A stretch of 52,564 bases of DNA from DATBGZ01 sp036557785. GTDB taxonomy: Bacteria > Actinomycetota > Actinomycetes > Mycobacteriales > Micromonosporaceae. Every line of letters starts with the position of its first letter. Within the stretch, counting starts at the first letter, position 1. Under the pieces are notes generated by a model that was not told the DNA's origin, did no database searches, and saw only the letters and a program-made list of their open reading frames with translations. This document shows, piece by piece, positions 8,038 to 15,561 of this stretch. The DNA lies in NCBI GenBank assembly GCA_036557785.1, contig DATBGZ010000091.1:1-52564 (forward strand). The letters run 5' to 3'. The position numbers were made by a program, and so were the translations under genes.

Positions 8038-8527
8038 CCGCCTCGGGCTCGAAGCCGATCTCGGCCAGCGTGGCGACCAGCCGCTCGGTGGCCGCGTTCG
8101 CGTCGAGACGACGAAACGGCGGCAGGCGCTCGGAGAGGAACCGCCCCCACTCCTGCCCGGCCCGCACGCCGGCCTGCCTGGGCTGCGGCACGCCGGCCGC
8201 CAGGTAACTGGTCAGCACCTCGGCAAGCAGCCGATAACTGCGTCTCCCCGCTGGCGCCGTGCCAGGCCGCGCCGCGTAGAGCACCCGAGGGCGGCCGGGC
8301 TGCGCCCGCACCTGCATCGAGCGGTCGACCAGCCCGCTCGCGATGAGCCCGTCAAGATGGAACCGTGCCGTGTTCTCATGCAGACCCACCCGCGGGGCCA
8401 CCTCTGGCACACCCATGGGCCTACCGGCATCCTGCAGCACAGCCAGCACGCGAGCGCGGCTGTCCCCCAGTGCTCGACCGGCATCCTCGCCGGCACCCAC
8501 CAGCTCCGACGCGATCATGCCGACCAT
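7784..8527 (-). CDS. ArsR/DeoR-like HTH regulator with C-terminal cysteine motif (SufR-like architecture)
   Basis: The protein has 247 residues. A winged helix occupies roughly residues 20-85 (SRARVLAVLQDAGRPMGVPEVAPRVGLHENTARFHLDGLI). The C-terminal half contains LHHCPFRETAQAHPSVVCSVHLGLMQGLL. A Cys-Pro-[FY]-R ... Cys-x-x-H arrangement at this place is typical of SufR-type and related regulators, where the cysteines hold an Fe-S cluster; here only two cysteines fall in the motif. ATG 8527 is preferred, with GAAGAG nine bases upstream, over TTG 8554. It is divergent from the TDT transporter gene, with a small palindrome between them, so self-regulation and control of the transporter are reasonable inferences. 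Its 3' end is overlapped by 254 bases of the convergent EEP frame. Confidence 0.75.
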   Translation of the reverse strand: MVGMIASELVGAGEDAGRALGDSRARVLAVLQDAGRPMGVPEVAPRVGLHENTARFHLDGLIASGLVDRSMQVRAQPGRPRVLYAARPGTAPAGRRSYRLLAEVLTSYLAAGVPQPRQAGVRAGQEWGRFLSERLPPFRRLDANAATERLVATLAEIGFEPEAVTTARRRRVLLHHCPFRETAQAHPSVVCSVHLGLMQGLLAGIDAPVDTQRLDPFVEPDLCVATLVVRKRQPPTADLSRHGVGPA

Positions 8528-8539
8528 TTTCACAGGCTC

Positions 8540-8550
8540 TTCTAGTAGAA
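8540..8550. promoter_or_regulatory. Palindrome between divergent regulator and transporter genes
   Basis: TTCTAGTAGAA is a perfect 5+1+5 palindrome 13 bases upstream of the regulator start. Its position suits an operator for the adjacent HTH protein; only proximity supports this. Confidence 0.35.
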
Positions 8551-8662
8551 ACAACTCGAGCCTTCCTCATCTGGTGGCGGCGACCTCCGACGCGGCCGCA
8601 TGGCGTCCGGGTACGCTGCCGACAACCCACGCCCGAAGTTTCTCGGTAAGCCTCGCCGGTGG

Positions 8663-9733
8663 ATGGAGCGTGCTGTGCAACCGCGTCCTGCACACCCCAC
8701 GCCATGGCAGGCGATGAGCGCGAGCGTGCGAACGCTCCACCCCGGGTCCTTCGCCCTCGTCATGGCCACGGGCATCGTCTCGCTCGGGCTGGTCGATCGC
8801 GGTCTGCCGGCGCTCTCCACGGCCCTGCTGTGGTTCGCGGCCGCCGCTTACCTCACGCTGGTAGTGCTGCACGTCTGGCGAGCCATGGCGTTTCCCGAGC
8901 ACCTGCGCCGCGACCTGGTCGACCCGGCACGAGGATTCGGATTCTTCACGTTCGTCGCCGGTACCGACGTGCTCGGCGCCCGCATCGCCGAGGTACAGCC
9001 GGTCGCGGCCACGGCATTGCTGGCCGTCGGCGTCCTCGGCTGGCTCGTGCTCGGCTACCTCGTCCCCTGGACGGCCGTCGTCGGCGGCGCTCATCGCCCG
9101 GTGCTGGCGGCGGCGAACGGCACCTGGTTCATCTGGGTCGTGGCCACCCAGTCCGTCGCGGTGCTCATCGCGACAATCCAGCCGACGGTGCGCACGGGCC
9201 GAGTCGAGCTGTCGCTGCTGGCCGTCGTCTGCTGGTCGGTCGGCGCGCTGCTCTACGCCGCGCTGGGCGTGCTCGTGGCGGCCCGGCTGCTGCTCTACGA
9301 CCTGAGCCCGACCGACGTCACCCCGCCCTACTGGGTGGCGATGGGCGCCACCGCGATCACCGTGCTGGCCGGTGCCCGGATCGTGGAGATGGCCGACGCA
9401 CCGGTGCTGACCGCGACCCGTGACCTGATCGCCGGTACCTGCGTGGTCTTCTGGGCCTTCGGCACCTGGCTCATCCCCCCGCTGATCGCGGCGGGCTGGT
9501 GGCGCCACGTCGTCCACCGGGTGCCCCTGCGGTACGAGCCACCGTTGTGGAGCATCATCTTCCCGCTCGGCATGTACGGGGTGGCCACGCGAGCCCTCGG
9601 CGAGGCCGACCACCTGCCCGTCGTGGGAGCCATCGGCCGAGGCGAGATCTGGCTGGCCCTCGCCGCGTGGACGGCCACCGCGGGCGCCATGCTCACCCAC
9701 CTCGTGCGCACGCTGCTGCGCCGGGGCCCGTAG
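8663..9733 (+). CDS. TDT-family (TehA/SLAC1-like) membrane transporter
   Basis: The protein has 356 residues with about ten membrane spans. It opens with the family hallmark LHPGSFALVMATGIVSLG near residue 25 and ends with PPLWSIIFPLGMYGVATRAL near residue 310, the repeated P-x-W-x-x-x-F-P-L/I-G motif of tellurite-resistance/dicarboxylate transporters and SLAC1 channels. The substrate could be an anion such as a C4-dicarboxylate, sulfite or nitrate. The start is uncertain: ATG 8663 and ATG 8714 are both reasonable, and the longer frame from 8600 adds an atypical segment. It is transcribed away from the cysteine-motif HTH regulator. Confidence 0.85.
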   Translation: MERAVQPRPAHPTPWQAMSASVRTLHPGSFALVMATGIVSLGLVDRGLPALSTALLWFAAAAYLTLVVLHVWRAMAFPEHLRRDLVDPARGFGFFTFVAGTDVLGARIAEVQPVAATALLAVGVLGWLVLGYLVPWTAVVGGAHRPVLAAANGTWFIWVVATQSVAVLIATIQPTVRTGRVELSLLAVVCWSVGALLYAALGVLVAARLLLYDLSPTDVTPPYWVAMGATAITVLAGARIVEMADAPVLTATRDLIAGTCVVFWAFGTWLIPPLIAAGWWRHVVHRVPLRYEPPLWSIIFPLGMYGVATRALGEADHLPVVGAIGRGEIWLALAAWTATAGAMLTHLVRTLLRRGP

Positions 9734-9785
9734 CCGTACTGCTGCACCAAGGCCGCCGCACCTGGACTGCCGCACCCGGCGGGCG

Positions 9786-10130
9786 CTACGGCTGCCGCAC
9801 CGGCCGGCTCGCCACCAGAGGTGCGTCGAAGTCGAGCGGTCCCACCGTCGCGGCTCCGCCAGGACAGCCGAGCGCTTGGTGCCGACCGGGTAGCACCTGG
9901 GCGAAGAACGCGGCGTTGGCGGCGGCGTATGGGCGCAGCGGCTCGGGCAGGTCCTCCTCGTAGTAGATCGCCTCCACCGGGCACACCGGCTCGCACGCAC
10001 CACAATCGACGCACTCGTCCGGATTGATGTAGAGGCTGCGGCCGCCCTCGTAGATGCAGTCCACCGGGCACTCCTCGACGCACGCCCGGTCCTTGACATC
10101 GACACAGGGCTCGCCGATCACGTACGTCAT
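9786..10130 (-). CDS. fdxA: 7Fe ferredoxin (3Fe-4S/4Fe-4S), FdxA-type
   Basis: The protein has 114 residues from ATG 10130 (MTYVIGEPC). CVDVKDRACVEECPVDCI supplies the first, 3Fe-type cluster with a C-x7-C-x3-CP pattern, and CVDCGACEPVCPVEAIYYEEDLP supplies a classical CxxCxxCxxxCP 4Fe-4S site. This is the FdxA family used as electron carrier, often for cytochromes P450, in actinobacteria. The C-terminus carries about ten residues beyond the usual end. A longer start at TTG 10148 is possible but adds residues not found in the family. The gene converges on the TDT transporter. Confidence 0.93.
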   Translation of the reverse strand: MTYVIGEPCVDVKDRACVEECPVDCIYEGGRSLYINPDECVDCGACEPVCPVEAIYYEEDLPEPLRPYAAANAAFFAQVLPGRHQALGCPGGAATVGPLDFDAPLVASRPVRQP

Positions 10131-10235
10131 ACCCGCATTTTTACCCAACTGACTCGTGAAAACCAGCAGGATCGGCCGTGGCGAGGCTCACCTCGGCGCC
10201 ACCTCGATCCGGGCTTGCGCGCCCACTATTCAGCG

Positions 10236-10259
10236 TTACTATGTACCGGTAGTCAGTAA
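10236..10259 (+). promoter_or_regulatory. Probable PadR operator upstream of the first ABC operon
   Basis: A 24-bp dyad has outer arms TTACT/AGTAA and inner arms TACC/GGTA, with nine of twelve positions paired, centred between 10247 and 10248. It lies 27 bases before the padR start, where a repressor would block initiation. Confidence 0.6.
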
Positions 10260-10286
10260 GGCTGAGTAGTTCAGGGAGGGCGTCGC

Positions 10287-10616
10287 ATGGGCAAGCTGGT
10301 GACGGAGATGCTCAAGGGGACGCTGGAGGGCATCGTCCTTGCGATCCTGTCCGTGCGGGCCGCGTACGGCTACGAGATCACGGCGTGGTTGCGGGACCAG
10401 GGCTTCTCCGACATCGCCGAGGGCACCGTCTATGCGCTGCTCGTGCGGATCGAACAGCGCGGCCTCGTCGACGTGGAGAAGATCCCGTCCGAGAAGGGCC
10501 CGCCGCGCAAGGTGTACTCCCTCAACCCGCAGGGACGGGAATACCTCAACGAGTTCTGGAGGACCTGGAGCTTCCTCTCGGAACGGCTCGAACAGCTCCA
10601 CGAAGGAGGCAGGTAG
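10287..10616 (+). CDS. PadR-family transcriptional regulator
   Basis: This is a 109-residue, full-length small PadR. The winged helix spans LKGTLEGIVLAILSVRAAYGYEI and EGTVYALLVRIEQRGLVDVEK, then RKVYSLNPQGREYL, and a short C-terminal helix for dimerisation follows. The ATG is preceded by GGGAGGG. The gene begins a four-gene run (padR, DUF1048, ABC ATPase, permease) with gaps of two bases or overlaps of four, so the likely role is ligand-responsive repression of this exporter through the dyad at 10236-10259. The ligand is unknown, presumably a drug-like compound. Confidence 0.9.
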   Translation: MGKLVTEMLKGTLEGIVLAILSVRAAYGYEITAWLRDQGFSDIAEGTVYALLVRIEQRGLVDVEKIPSEKGPPRKVYSLNPQGREYLNEFWRTWSFLSERLEQLHEGGR

Positions 10617-10618
10617 TC

Positions 10619-10990
10619 ATGTTCCTCGAGAAGGTGATCGGCGACCTGGGCGACAAGCGCCGCTGGCGGCAGTACAAGGCCCGCACGCGGCAGCTTCCCC
10701 CGAACTATCGCATGGCCATCGAGGCGGTGGAGCACTATCTGATGTACCTCGGGCCGGGGTCGGGTGACGTCTCGATGTTCGAGGACCTCATCGACCTGTT
10801 CGAACGGGCAGCGGCGGACGGCACGCCGATCCGCTCGATCGTCGGGGACGATCCCGTCGAGTTCGTCGAGGCGTTCAAGGAGAACTATGCCAAGGGCGGA
10901 TGGATCATGCGCGAGCGCAGCCGGTTGACCGATGCCATCGCGCGCGCCGCCGGCGAAGCGACACAGACCAGCGAGGGCGGGGACCGATGA
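10619..10990 (+). CDS. DUF1048 family protein
   Basis: The protein has 123 residues, starting with ATG 10619 two bases after the padR stop, with GGAGG in the end of padR. It is helical and charged, with MFLEKVIGDLGDKRRWRQYKAR at the N-terminus and AIEAVEHYLMYLGP then MFEDLIDLFERAA in the middle. I recognise the DUF1048 family, which recurs between PadR regulators and ABC exporters in Gram-positive bacteria. No biochemical role is established. Its constant position suggests an accessory or sensing function for the exporter. It overlaps the next gene by four bases (ATGA). Confidence 0.8.
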   Translation: MFLEKVIGDLGDKRRWRQYKARTRQLPPNYRMAIEAVEHYLMYLGPGSGDVSMFEDLIDLFERAAADGTPIRSIVGDDPVEFVEAFKENYAKGGWIMRERSRLTDAIARAAGEATQTSEGGDR

Positions 10991-11802
10991 CCGACCGGGA
11001 TGCGATCCAGGTACACGGCTTGGCGAAGTCGTACCAGAAGCTGCATGTGCTGCGGGGCGTGGACTTCGACGTGGCGCGCGGCAGCATCTTCGCCCTGCTC
11101 GGCTCCAACGGCGCGGGCAAGACCACGGTGGTGAGGATCCTCTCCACGCTGCTCAAGGCCGACGCGGGGACCGCCAGCGTGAATGGCTTCGACGTCGCCA
11201 CGCAACCGGCGAGCGTGCGCGAGTCCATCAGCCTCACCGGACAGTTCGCCGCCGTCGACGAGATCCTCACCGGGCGGGAGAATCTCGTGCTCGTCGCACG
11301 GCTGCGACATCTCAAGCACCCGGGCACGATCGCGGTTGGCCTGCTCGAGCGCTTCTCGCTCACGGACGCGGCCGCACGGAAGGTATCGACCTATTCCGGT
11401 GGCATGCGTCGCCGTCTGGACATCGCGATGAGCCTCATCGGCAATCCGCCCGTCATCTTCCTCGATGAGCCGACCACCGGGCTCGACCCGCAGGCTCGCC
11501 TCGAGGTGTGGCATGCCATCAAGGAACTCGCCGGTCAGGGCACGACGGTGCTGCTCACCACGCAATATCTCGACGAGGCCGAACAGCTCGCCGACCGGAT
11601 CGCGATCCTCCACGAGGGACGGATCATCGTCAACGGCACCCTGACCGAGCTCAAGCAACTGCTCCCGCCGGCGAAGGTCGAGTACGTCGAGAAGCAGCCG
11701 ACGCTCGAGGACGTCTTCCTCGCCATCGTCGGTGACGACGGCAGGGACACGACCCCGGCAACGACCGTACCGTCCGCACGCCTGAGTAAGGAACAGCGAT
11801 GA
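10987..11802 (+). CDS. ABC transporter ATP-binding protein, DrrA-type
   Basis: The protein has 271 residues with all ATPase motifs: Walker A GSNGAGKT (about residue 38), Q-loop region LTGQFAAVDEILTGREN, signature YSGGMRRRLDIA, Walker B VIFLDEPTTGLDP, and switch histidine replaced by Q in LLTTQYLDEA, a feature typical of the DrrA/daunorubicin-resistance group. The C-terminal extension with LEDVFLAIVG is also characteristic of that group. With the following permease it should form an exporter for hydrophobic or antibiotic-like compounds. It overlaps both neighbours by four bases. Confidence 0.92.
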   Translation: MTDRDAIQVHGLAKSYQKLHVLRGVDFDVARGSIFALLGSNGAGKTTVVRILSTLLKADAGTASVNGFDVATQPASVRESISLTGQFAAVDEILTGRENLVLVARLRHLKHPGTIAVGLLERFSLTDAAARKVSTYSGGMRRRLDIAMSLIGNPPVIFLDEPTTGLDPQARLEVWHAIKELAGQGTTVLLTTQYLDEAEQLADRIAILHEGRIIVNGTLTELKQLLPPAKVEYVEKQPTLEDVFLAIVGDDGRDTTPATTVPSARLSKEQR

Positions 11803-12560
11803 ATGTGCACTTCTTCGGCGACGCCGTCGTCCTGTTGGGACGATCCCTGCGCCACATCACCCGCAGCCTGGACACGATCATCACGACCACGATCATGCCG
11901 ATCGCCTTCATGTTGCTGTTCGTCTACGTGTTCGGCGGCGCGATCAGGTCAGGGTCGGACTCGTACGTGAACTACCTGCTGCCCGGCATCCTGCTCATCA
12001 CGATTGCTTCGGGCATCTCGTACACCGCGTTCCGACTCTTCCTGGACATGAAGACCGGCATCTTCGAGCGGTTCCAGTCCATGCCGATCTCGCGGCCGGC
12101 CGTGCTGTGGGCACACGTACTGACCTCGCTGGTCGCCAACCTGGTCTCGCTCGGGGTCGTCGTGCTCGTCGCCCTCCTCATGGGCTTCCGCACGGGAGCC
12201 GGGGTGCTGGCGTGGCTCGCGGTCGCCGGCATCCTGATCCTGTTCACCCTGGCATTGACGTGGATCGCCGTCATTCCCGGCCTCTCCGCGAAGTCCGCGG
12301 ACGGCGCGAGCGCGTTCTCGTACCCGCTGATCTTCCTGCCGTTCATCAGCTCGGCATTCGTGCCGACCGACACCATGCCCGGCCCGGTGCGGGCGTTCGC
12401 CGAGAACCAGCCGGTCACGTCCATCGTCAACGCGATCCGGGACCTGTTCACGCAGCAGGCGGTCGGCACCGACATCTGGATCGCCCTAGCCTGGTGTGTC
12501 GCCATCCTCGTCGTCGCGTACGGCTTCGCGATGGTCTCCTACCGCCGCAAGATCTCCTAG
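11799..12560 (+). CDS. ABC-2 type permease, DrrB-like
   Basis: The protein has 253 residues with six predicted membrane helices. The ABC-2 region includes NYLLPGILLITIASGISYTAFRLFLDMKTGIFERF and a later FLPFISSAFVPTDTMPGPVRAFAENQPVTSIVNAIRDL, matching the DrrB/ABC2 consensus that ends in P-V-T-x-x-x-x-x-x-R. It pairs with the upstream ATPase. Its stop lies only four bases from that of the convergent antiporter gene. Confidence 0.9.
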   Translation: MNVHFFGDAVVLLGRSLRHITRSLDTIITTTIMPIAFMLLFVYVFGGAIRSGSDSYVNYLLPGILLITIASGISYTAFRLFLDMKTGIFERFQSMPISRPAVLWAHVLTSLVANLVSLGVVVLVALLMGFRTGAGVLAWLAVAGILILFTLALTWIAVIPGLSAKSADGASAFSYPLIFLPFISSAFVPTDTMPGPVRAFAENQPVTSIVNAIRDLFTQQAVGTDIWIALAWCVAILVVAYGFAMVSYRRKIS

Positions 12561-12564
12561 TACC

Positions 12565-13542
12565 TCATCCGAGCGCGGGATCGGCGACGGCCCGGAGAAC
12601 GTGGACGGCGATGTACCCAGCGTAGGCGACCAGCAGGAGCATTCCCTGAACGCGGCTGACGCCGCCGCGCCATAGGAACACCGTGGCCAGGCCGGTGACC
12701 ACGACCAGGAACGGCCAGTCCACTGTGGTCACACCACTCGGTACGTCGACCGGCGTGATGAGGGCGATCAGGCCCAGGTTGAACAGCACGAAGTAGAGCA
12801 GCGTACCGATGAGATTGCCCGCGGCGACGTCGTGGCGGCCCAGCCGGGTCGGTACCGCCTGGCGGATGACTTCCTCTGCCTCGATGGCCGCGGGAGTCAC
12901 GATCATGCCCATGATGGCCGCGGGGAAGGCGAACTGCGCGACGATGCCATCCGCACCGTGGCTGACCAACTCCGCGCCCGCGGTGAGAACGGCCAGCCCA
13001 GCCACGGTGAGCCCCACGGGTCGCCACCGCGGGCGCCACCCGGTCCGCCGTTCCCCGGTCTGCTCCCGGCTCTCGGCCGCCTCCCCGCCCAGGAACGCAT
13101 GGCTGCGTGAGGCTCGCACCAGGTACCCGATGCTGGCCACGAACGCGACCAGCAGCAACGCCCCCGCCAACCGCGGCGTCCTCGGGCCGACCAGCACAAC
13201 GCCGGCAGCGACGGGTGTGGCGGCGAACATCACCAGCACGCCTCGCGGCAGCCGCACTCGCAGGGGGAACAGCACTGCGCTCAGTCCCAGTGCGACACAC
13301 ACGATGAAGCTGCCACCACCGAAGACCGTGCCGAGCGCGATCTGCGCATCACGGTTGGCACCTGCGGCGAGGCCCACCGCGATGTTCTCGGCCTCCAGGC
13401 CGGAGAAGATGCCCGCGATGACAAACGGCGCCGCACGCAGCAGCGTCGCGAGCCCGACCATCCCGTCCAGCAGCCACTCGGTCGACCAGACAACGATCAC
13501 CACGCCGACGACGAACGCCGCGATCGCGAGACCCGCACTCAC
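12565..13542 (-). CDS. Sodium/calcium exchanger-family (CaCA) antiporter
   Basis: The protein has 325 residues in two homologous halves of about five helices each. The alpha repeats show GIFSGLEAENIAVGLAAGANRDAQIALG in the first half and VTPAAIEAEEVIRQAVPTRLGRHDVAAGNLIGT in the second. These E-containing repeats form the cation site in CaCA proteins; the canonical G-N-x-P-E is relaxed here, so calcium specificity is uncertain. A hydrophilic loop rich in Arg separates the halves. It is transcribed alone, convergent with the ABC operon. Confidence 0.8.
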   Translation of the reverse strand: MSAGLAIAAFVVGVVIVVWSTEWLLDGMVGLATLLRAAPFVIAGIFSGLEAENIAVGLAAGANRDAQIALGTVFGGGSFIVCVALGLSAVLFPLRVRLPRGVLVMFAATPVAAGVVLVGPRTPRLAGALLLVAFVASIGYLVRASRSHAFLGGEAAESREQTGERRTGWRPRWRPVGLTVAGLAVLTAGAELVSHGADGIVAQFAFPAAIMGMIVTPAAIEAEEVIRQAVPTRLGRHDVAAGNLIGTLLYFVLFNLGLIALITPVDVPSGVTTVDWPFLVVVTGLATVFLWRGGVSRVQGMLLLVAYAGYIAVHVLRAVADPALG

Positions 13543-13700
13543 GCCCAGCCCCTGTCCGCGTGCTCGGCTGCGGTCGTAGACTACGCGGCCGCGGGTGACG
13601 GAATCGCAGCAAGCCGGTAGCCTCTGGTGACTGTGCGTTCACTGTTGGCCGCCCCGATTTCGGCTCGCCAGACCCCACGCTGAGTACCCTCAGTAGCCGG

Positions 13701-13750
13701 TGACCCACACTCTGGACTCTGAGAAGCGGCCAAGAAAGCTGACCCACACT
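13701..13750 (+). repeat. Direct repeat in the promoter region of the redox operon
   Basis: TGACCCACACT occurs at 13701-13711 and again at 13740-13750, 39 bases apart start to start, close to an integral number of helical turns. The second copy ends 31 bases before the first gene of the operon. Tandem recognition sites of an activator would look like this. Confidence 0.45.
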
Positions 13751-13781
13751 GGGAGCCTCCGACGCGGAGGGGAGCGGACCC

Positions 13782-14093
13782 ATGCCCGATCAGTGGTATC
13801 GACGCATCGATCAGCGGGACGAGGGACGGCGGCGGCTGAGCCGGCTCACCCGGTGGACCGCGGCCGCGGGAGTGGCGCTGTCCAGCATCTTCGGGGTCGC
13901 GCTGGCCCAACACGACCGCGCCGCGGCGGCACCAACGGACCCGACCCAGGACCAGATCACCAACGAGACCGGCGACGACGGCGGTGCGCCGCCCACCACT
14001 CCCAGCTCGGGCCGAGGGAAGGTGATCCAGCCGCCCGCGCAGCCGCCGGCCCCGGCGCACACGCGTGGTCACGTGAACTCAGGCGGCTCGTGA
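13782..14093 (+). CDS. Small single-pass membrane protein leading the redox operon
   Basis: The protein has 103 residues. A basic cytoplasmic N-terminus (MPDQWYRRIDQRDEGRRR) is followed by one hydrophobic helix (TAAAGVALSSIFGVALAQ) and an extracytoplasmic Pro/Thr/Ser-rich tail. The start is supported by GGAGGGGAG. Similar proteins are frequent beside FMN-binding and ApbE genes in actinobacteria, but this one lacks the [ST]-G-A-T flavinylation signature and any cysteine, so it is not an obvious flavin carrier. It overlaps apbE at its stop. A structural subunit or anchor for the membrane complex is the most economical inference. Confidence 0.7.
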   Translation: MPDQWYRRIDQRDEGRRRLSRLTRWTAAAGVALSSIFGVALAQHDRAAAAPTDPTQDQITNETGDDGGAPPTTPSSGRGKVIQPPAQPPAPAHTRGHVNSGGS

Positions 14094-15001
14094 TGCACCA
14101 GGCGACGTTCCCGGCACTCGGGACCACCGCTGTACTCCTGGTCACCGAGGCGTCCGCGCTGGCGGCCGCGGAGCACCTGCTGCGGGCCGAGCTTGACGCG
14201 CTCGATCGGGCCTGCAGCCGGTTCCAGGCGGACTCGGAGGTGCGCCGGTTGCCCGCCGGACGCCCGGCGTGGGTCAGCCCGTTGCTGCATGACGCGCTGG
14301 AGGCCGCGTTGTGGACGGCCGAGGCGACCGGCGGGCTCGTCGATCCGACTGTGGGCGAGGCGGTGGCCCGACTGGGCTACGACCGGGACTTCGCCGAGGT
14401 CGCGCCAGACGGGCCGCGGGTACCAGCCGGGATGCCGGCGCCGGGATGGTGGCGCGTACGCCTGGCTGGCGACCAGGTCGTGGTACCTGACGGGGTCCTG
14501 CTGGACCTCGGCGCGAGCGCGAAGGCGTTCGCCGCGGACCGGGCCGCGGCGAAGATCGCCGGCGAGTGTGGCGGTGGGGTGCTGGTGAGCCTCGGCGGCG
14601 ACCTGGCCGTGGCCGGCGAAACCCCTGACGGCGGTTGGCTGGTCATCGTCGGCGACGACCATACCCGTACCGATCCCGGTGATCCGGTCGTCGCGATCGC
14701 GTCGGGTGGCCTGGCGACCTCGAGTGTGATTCGGCGCTCGTGGCGGCGGGGCGGTCGGACCCTGCACCACATTGTCGACCCGCGCACGGGCGACGTACCC
14801 GAGCCGGTCTGGCGCACGGTCTGCGTCGCCGCTGGCTCCTGCCTGGCGGCGAACGCGGCCAGCACGGCCGCGCTCGTGCTGGGTCGCGAGGCGCCCGTTT
14901 GGCTGCGGGGGCGTCGGCTCCCGGCGCGGCTAGCTGACATGAATGGACATGTGTCCGTGGTAGCGGGCTGGCCGGAAGAGGCGGTGGTGGCGGCCCGATG
15001 A
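14093..15001 (+). CDS. apbE: FAD:protein FMN transferase (ApbE family)
   Basis: The protein has 302 residues. Motifs seen in order are ALGTTAVL (N-terminal MGT-like), GGLVDPTVG, LDLGASAKAFAADRAA (the D-x-G-x-x-A-K FAD-binding motif), LVSLGGDLAVAG, GGLATSSVIRRSW and LHHIVDPRTGD. ApbE enzymes attach FMN through a phosphoester to Thr or Ser of exported or membrane proteins. There is no signal peptide or lipobox in the chosen frame, so it may act at the inner face or be exported otherwise. GTG 14090 and ATG 14093 are both possible starts. It sits in a run of overlapping genes for electron transfer, but no classic FMN acceptor domain is present in the window. Confidence 0.9.
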   Translation: MHQATFPALGTTAVLLVTEASALAAAEHLLRAELDALDRACSRFQADSEVRRLPAGRPAWVSPLLHDALEAALWTAEATGGLVDPTVGEAVARLGYDRDFAEVAPDGPRVPAGMPAPGWWRVRLAGDQVVVPDGVLLDLGASAKAFAADRAAAKIAGECGGGVLVSLGGDLAVAGETPDGGWLVIVGDDHTRTDPGDPVVAIASGGLATSSVIRRSWRRGGRTLHHIVDPRTGDVPEPVWRTVCVAAGSCLAANAASTAALVLGREAPVWLRGRRLPARLADMNGHVSVVAGWPEEAVVAAR

Positions 15002-15561
15002 CCGACAACATCGCGGTCTGGTATGCCGCGCGGGCTACCGGGTTGGTCGCGCTGCTTCTGCTCACCGCCACGATGCTGTGGGGCATGCTCGGCCCGCCTC
15101 GGACAGGGCAGGGCGCGAGCGCGGGGGCCGAGCGGCCCGCCCGCTCGCCCCGGTTCGTGGTGACCCTGTTGCACCGCAACCTGTCCCTGCTCACCCTCTC
15201 GTTCCTCGGCGTGCACATCGGCAGCAGCATCATCGACACCTACGCCGGCATCGGGTGGTTGGACGCGGTCATCCCGTTCGGATCGACATATCGGCCGATG
15301 TGGCTGGGCTTCGGCGCGGTCGCGTTCGACCTGCTGCTCGCGGTCCTGGTGACCAGCTTGCTGCGCGCCCGGATCAGCCTGCGCCTGTGGCGCGGGCTGC
15401 ACTGGTTCGCGTACCTGTGCTGGCCGCTGGCGCTGGTGCACGCGCTCGGCGTTGGCACCGACTCACGGGGCGGCTGGCCGTTGGTCGTCACCCTGCTCTG
15501 CTGCGCGGCCGTCGCCGTCGCCGGCCTGTACCGGCTGAGCGCGCCCCGGAGCGCTACCTGA
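14998..15561 (+). CDS. Ferric-reductase-like b-type cytochrome membrane protein
   Basis: The protein has 187 residues with about five to six membrane helices. Histidines fall where heme ligands are expected: LLHRNLSLL and GVHIGSSII in one pair of helices, GLHWFAYL and LVHALGVG in the other. That is the two-by-two pattern of ferric-reductase-like transmembrane domains binding two b hemes. It would move electrons across the membrane from cytoplasmic NuoF/ferredoxin partners, either outward (metal or flavin reduction) or toward quinone. Its ATG overlaps the apbE stop and its own stop overlaps the next ATG, indicating translational coupling. Confidence 0.82.
   Translation: MTDNIAVWYAARATGLVALLLLTATMLWGMLGPPRTGQGASAGAERPARSPRFVVTLLHRNLSLLTLSFLGVHIGSSIIDTYAGIGWLDAVIPFGSTYRPMWLGFGAVAFDLLLAVLVTSLLRARISLRLWRGLHWFAYLCWPLALVHALGVGTDSRGGWPLVVTLLCCAAVAVAGLYRLSAPRSAT

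Noticed and set aside
8567..10105. A 512-codon open frame on the minus strand
   Set aside because: It overlaps the TDT transporter antisense and the ferredoxin gene in another frame; both of those have strong motifs.
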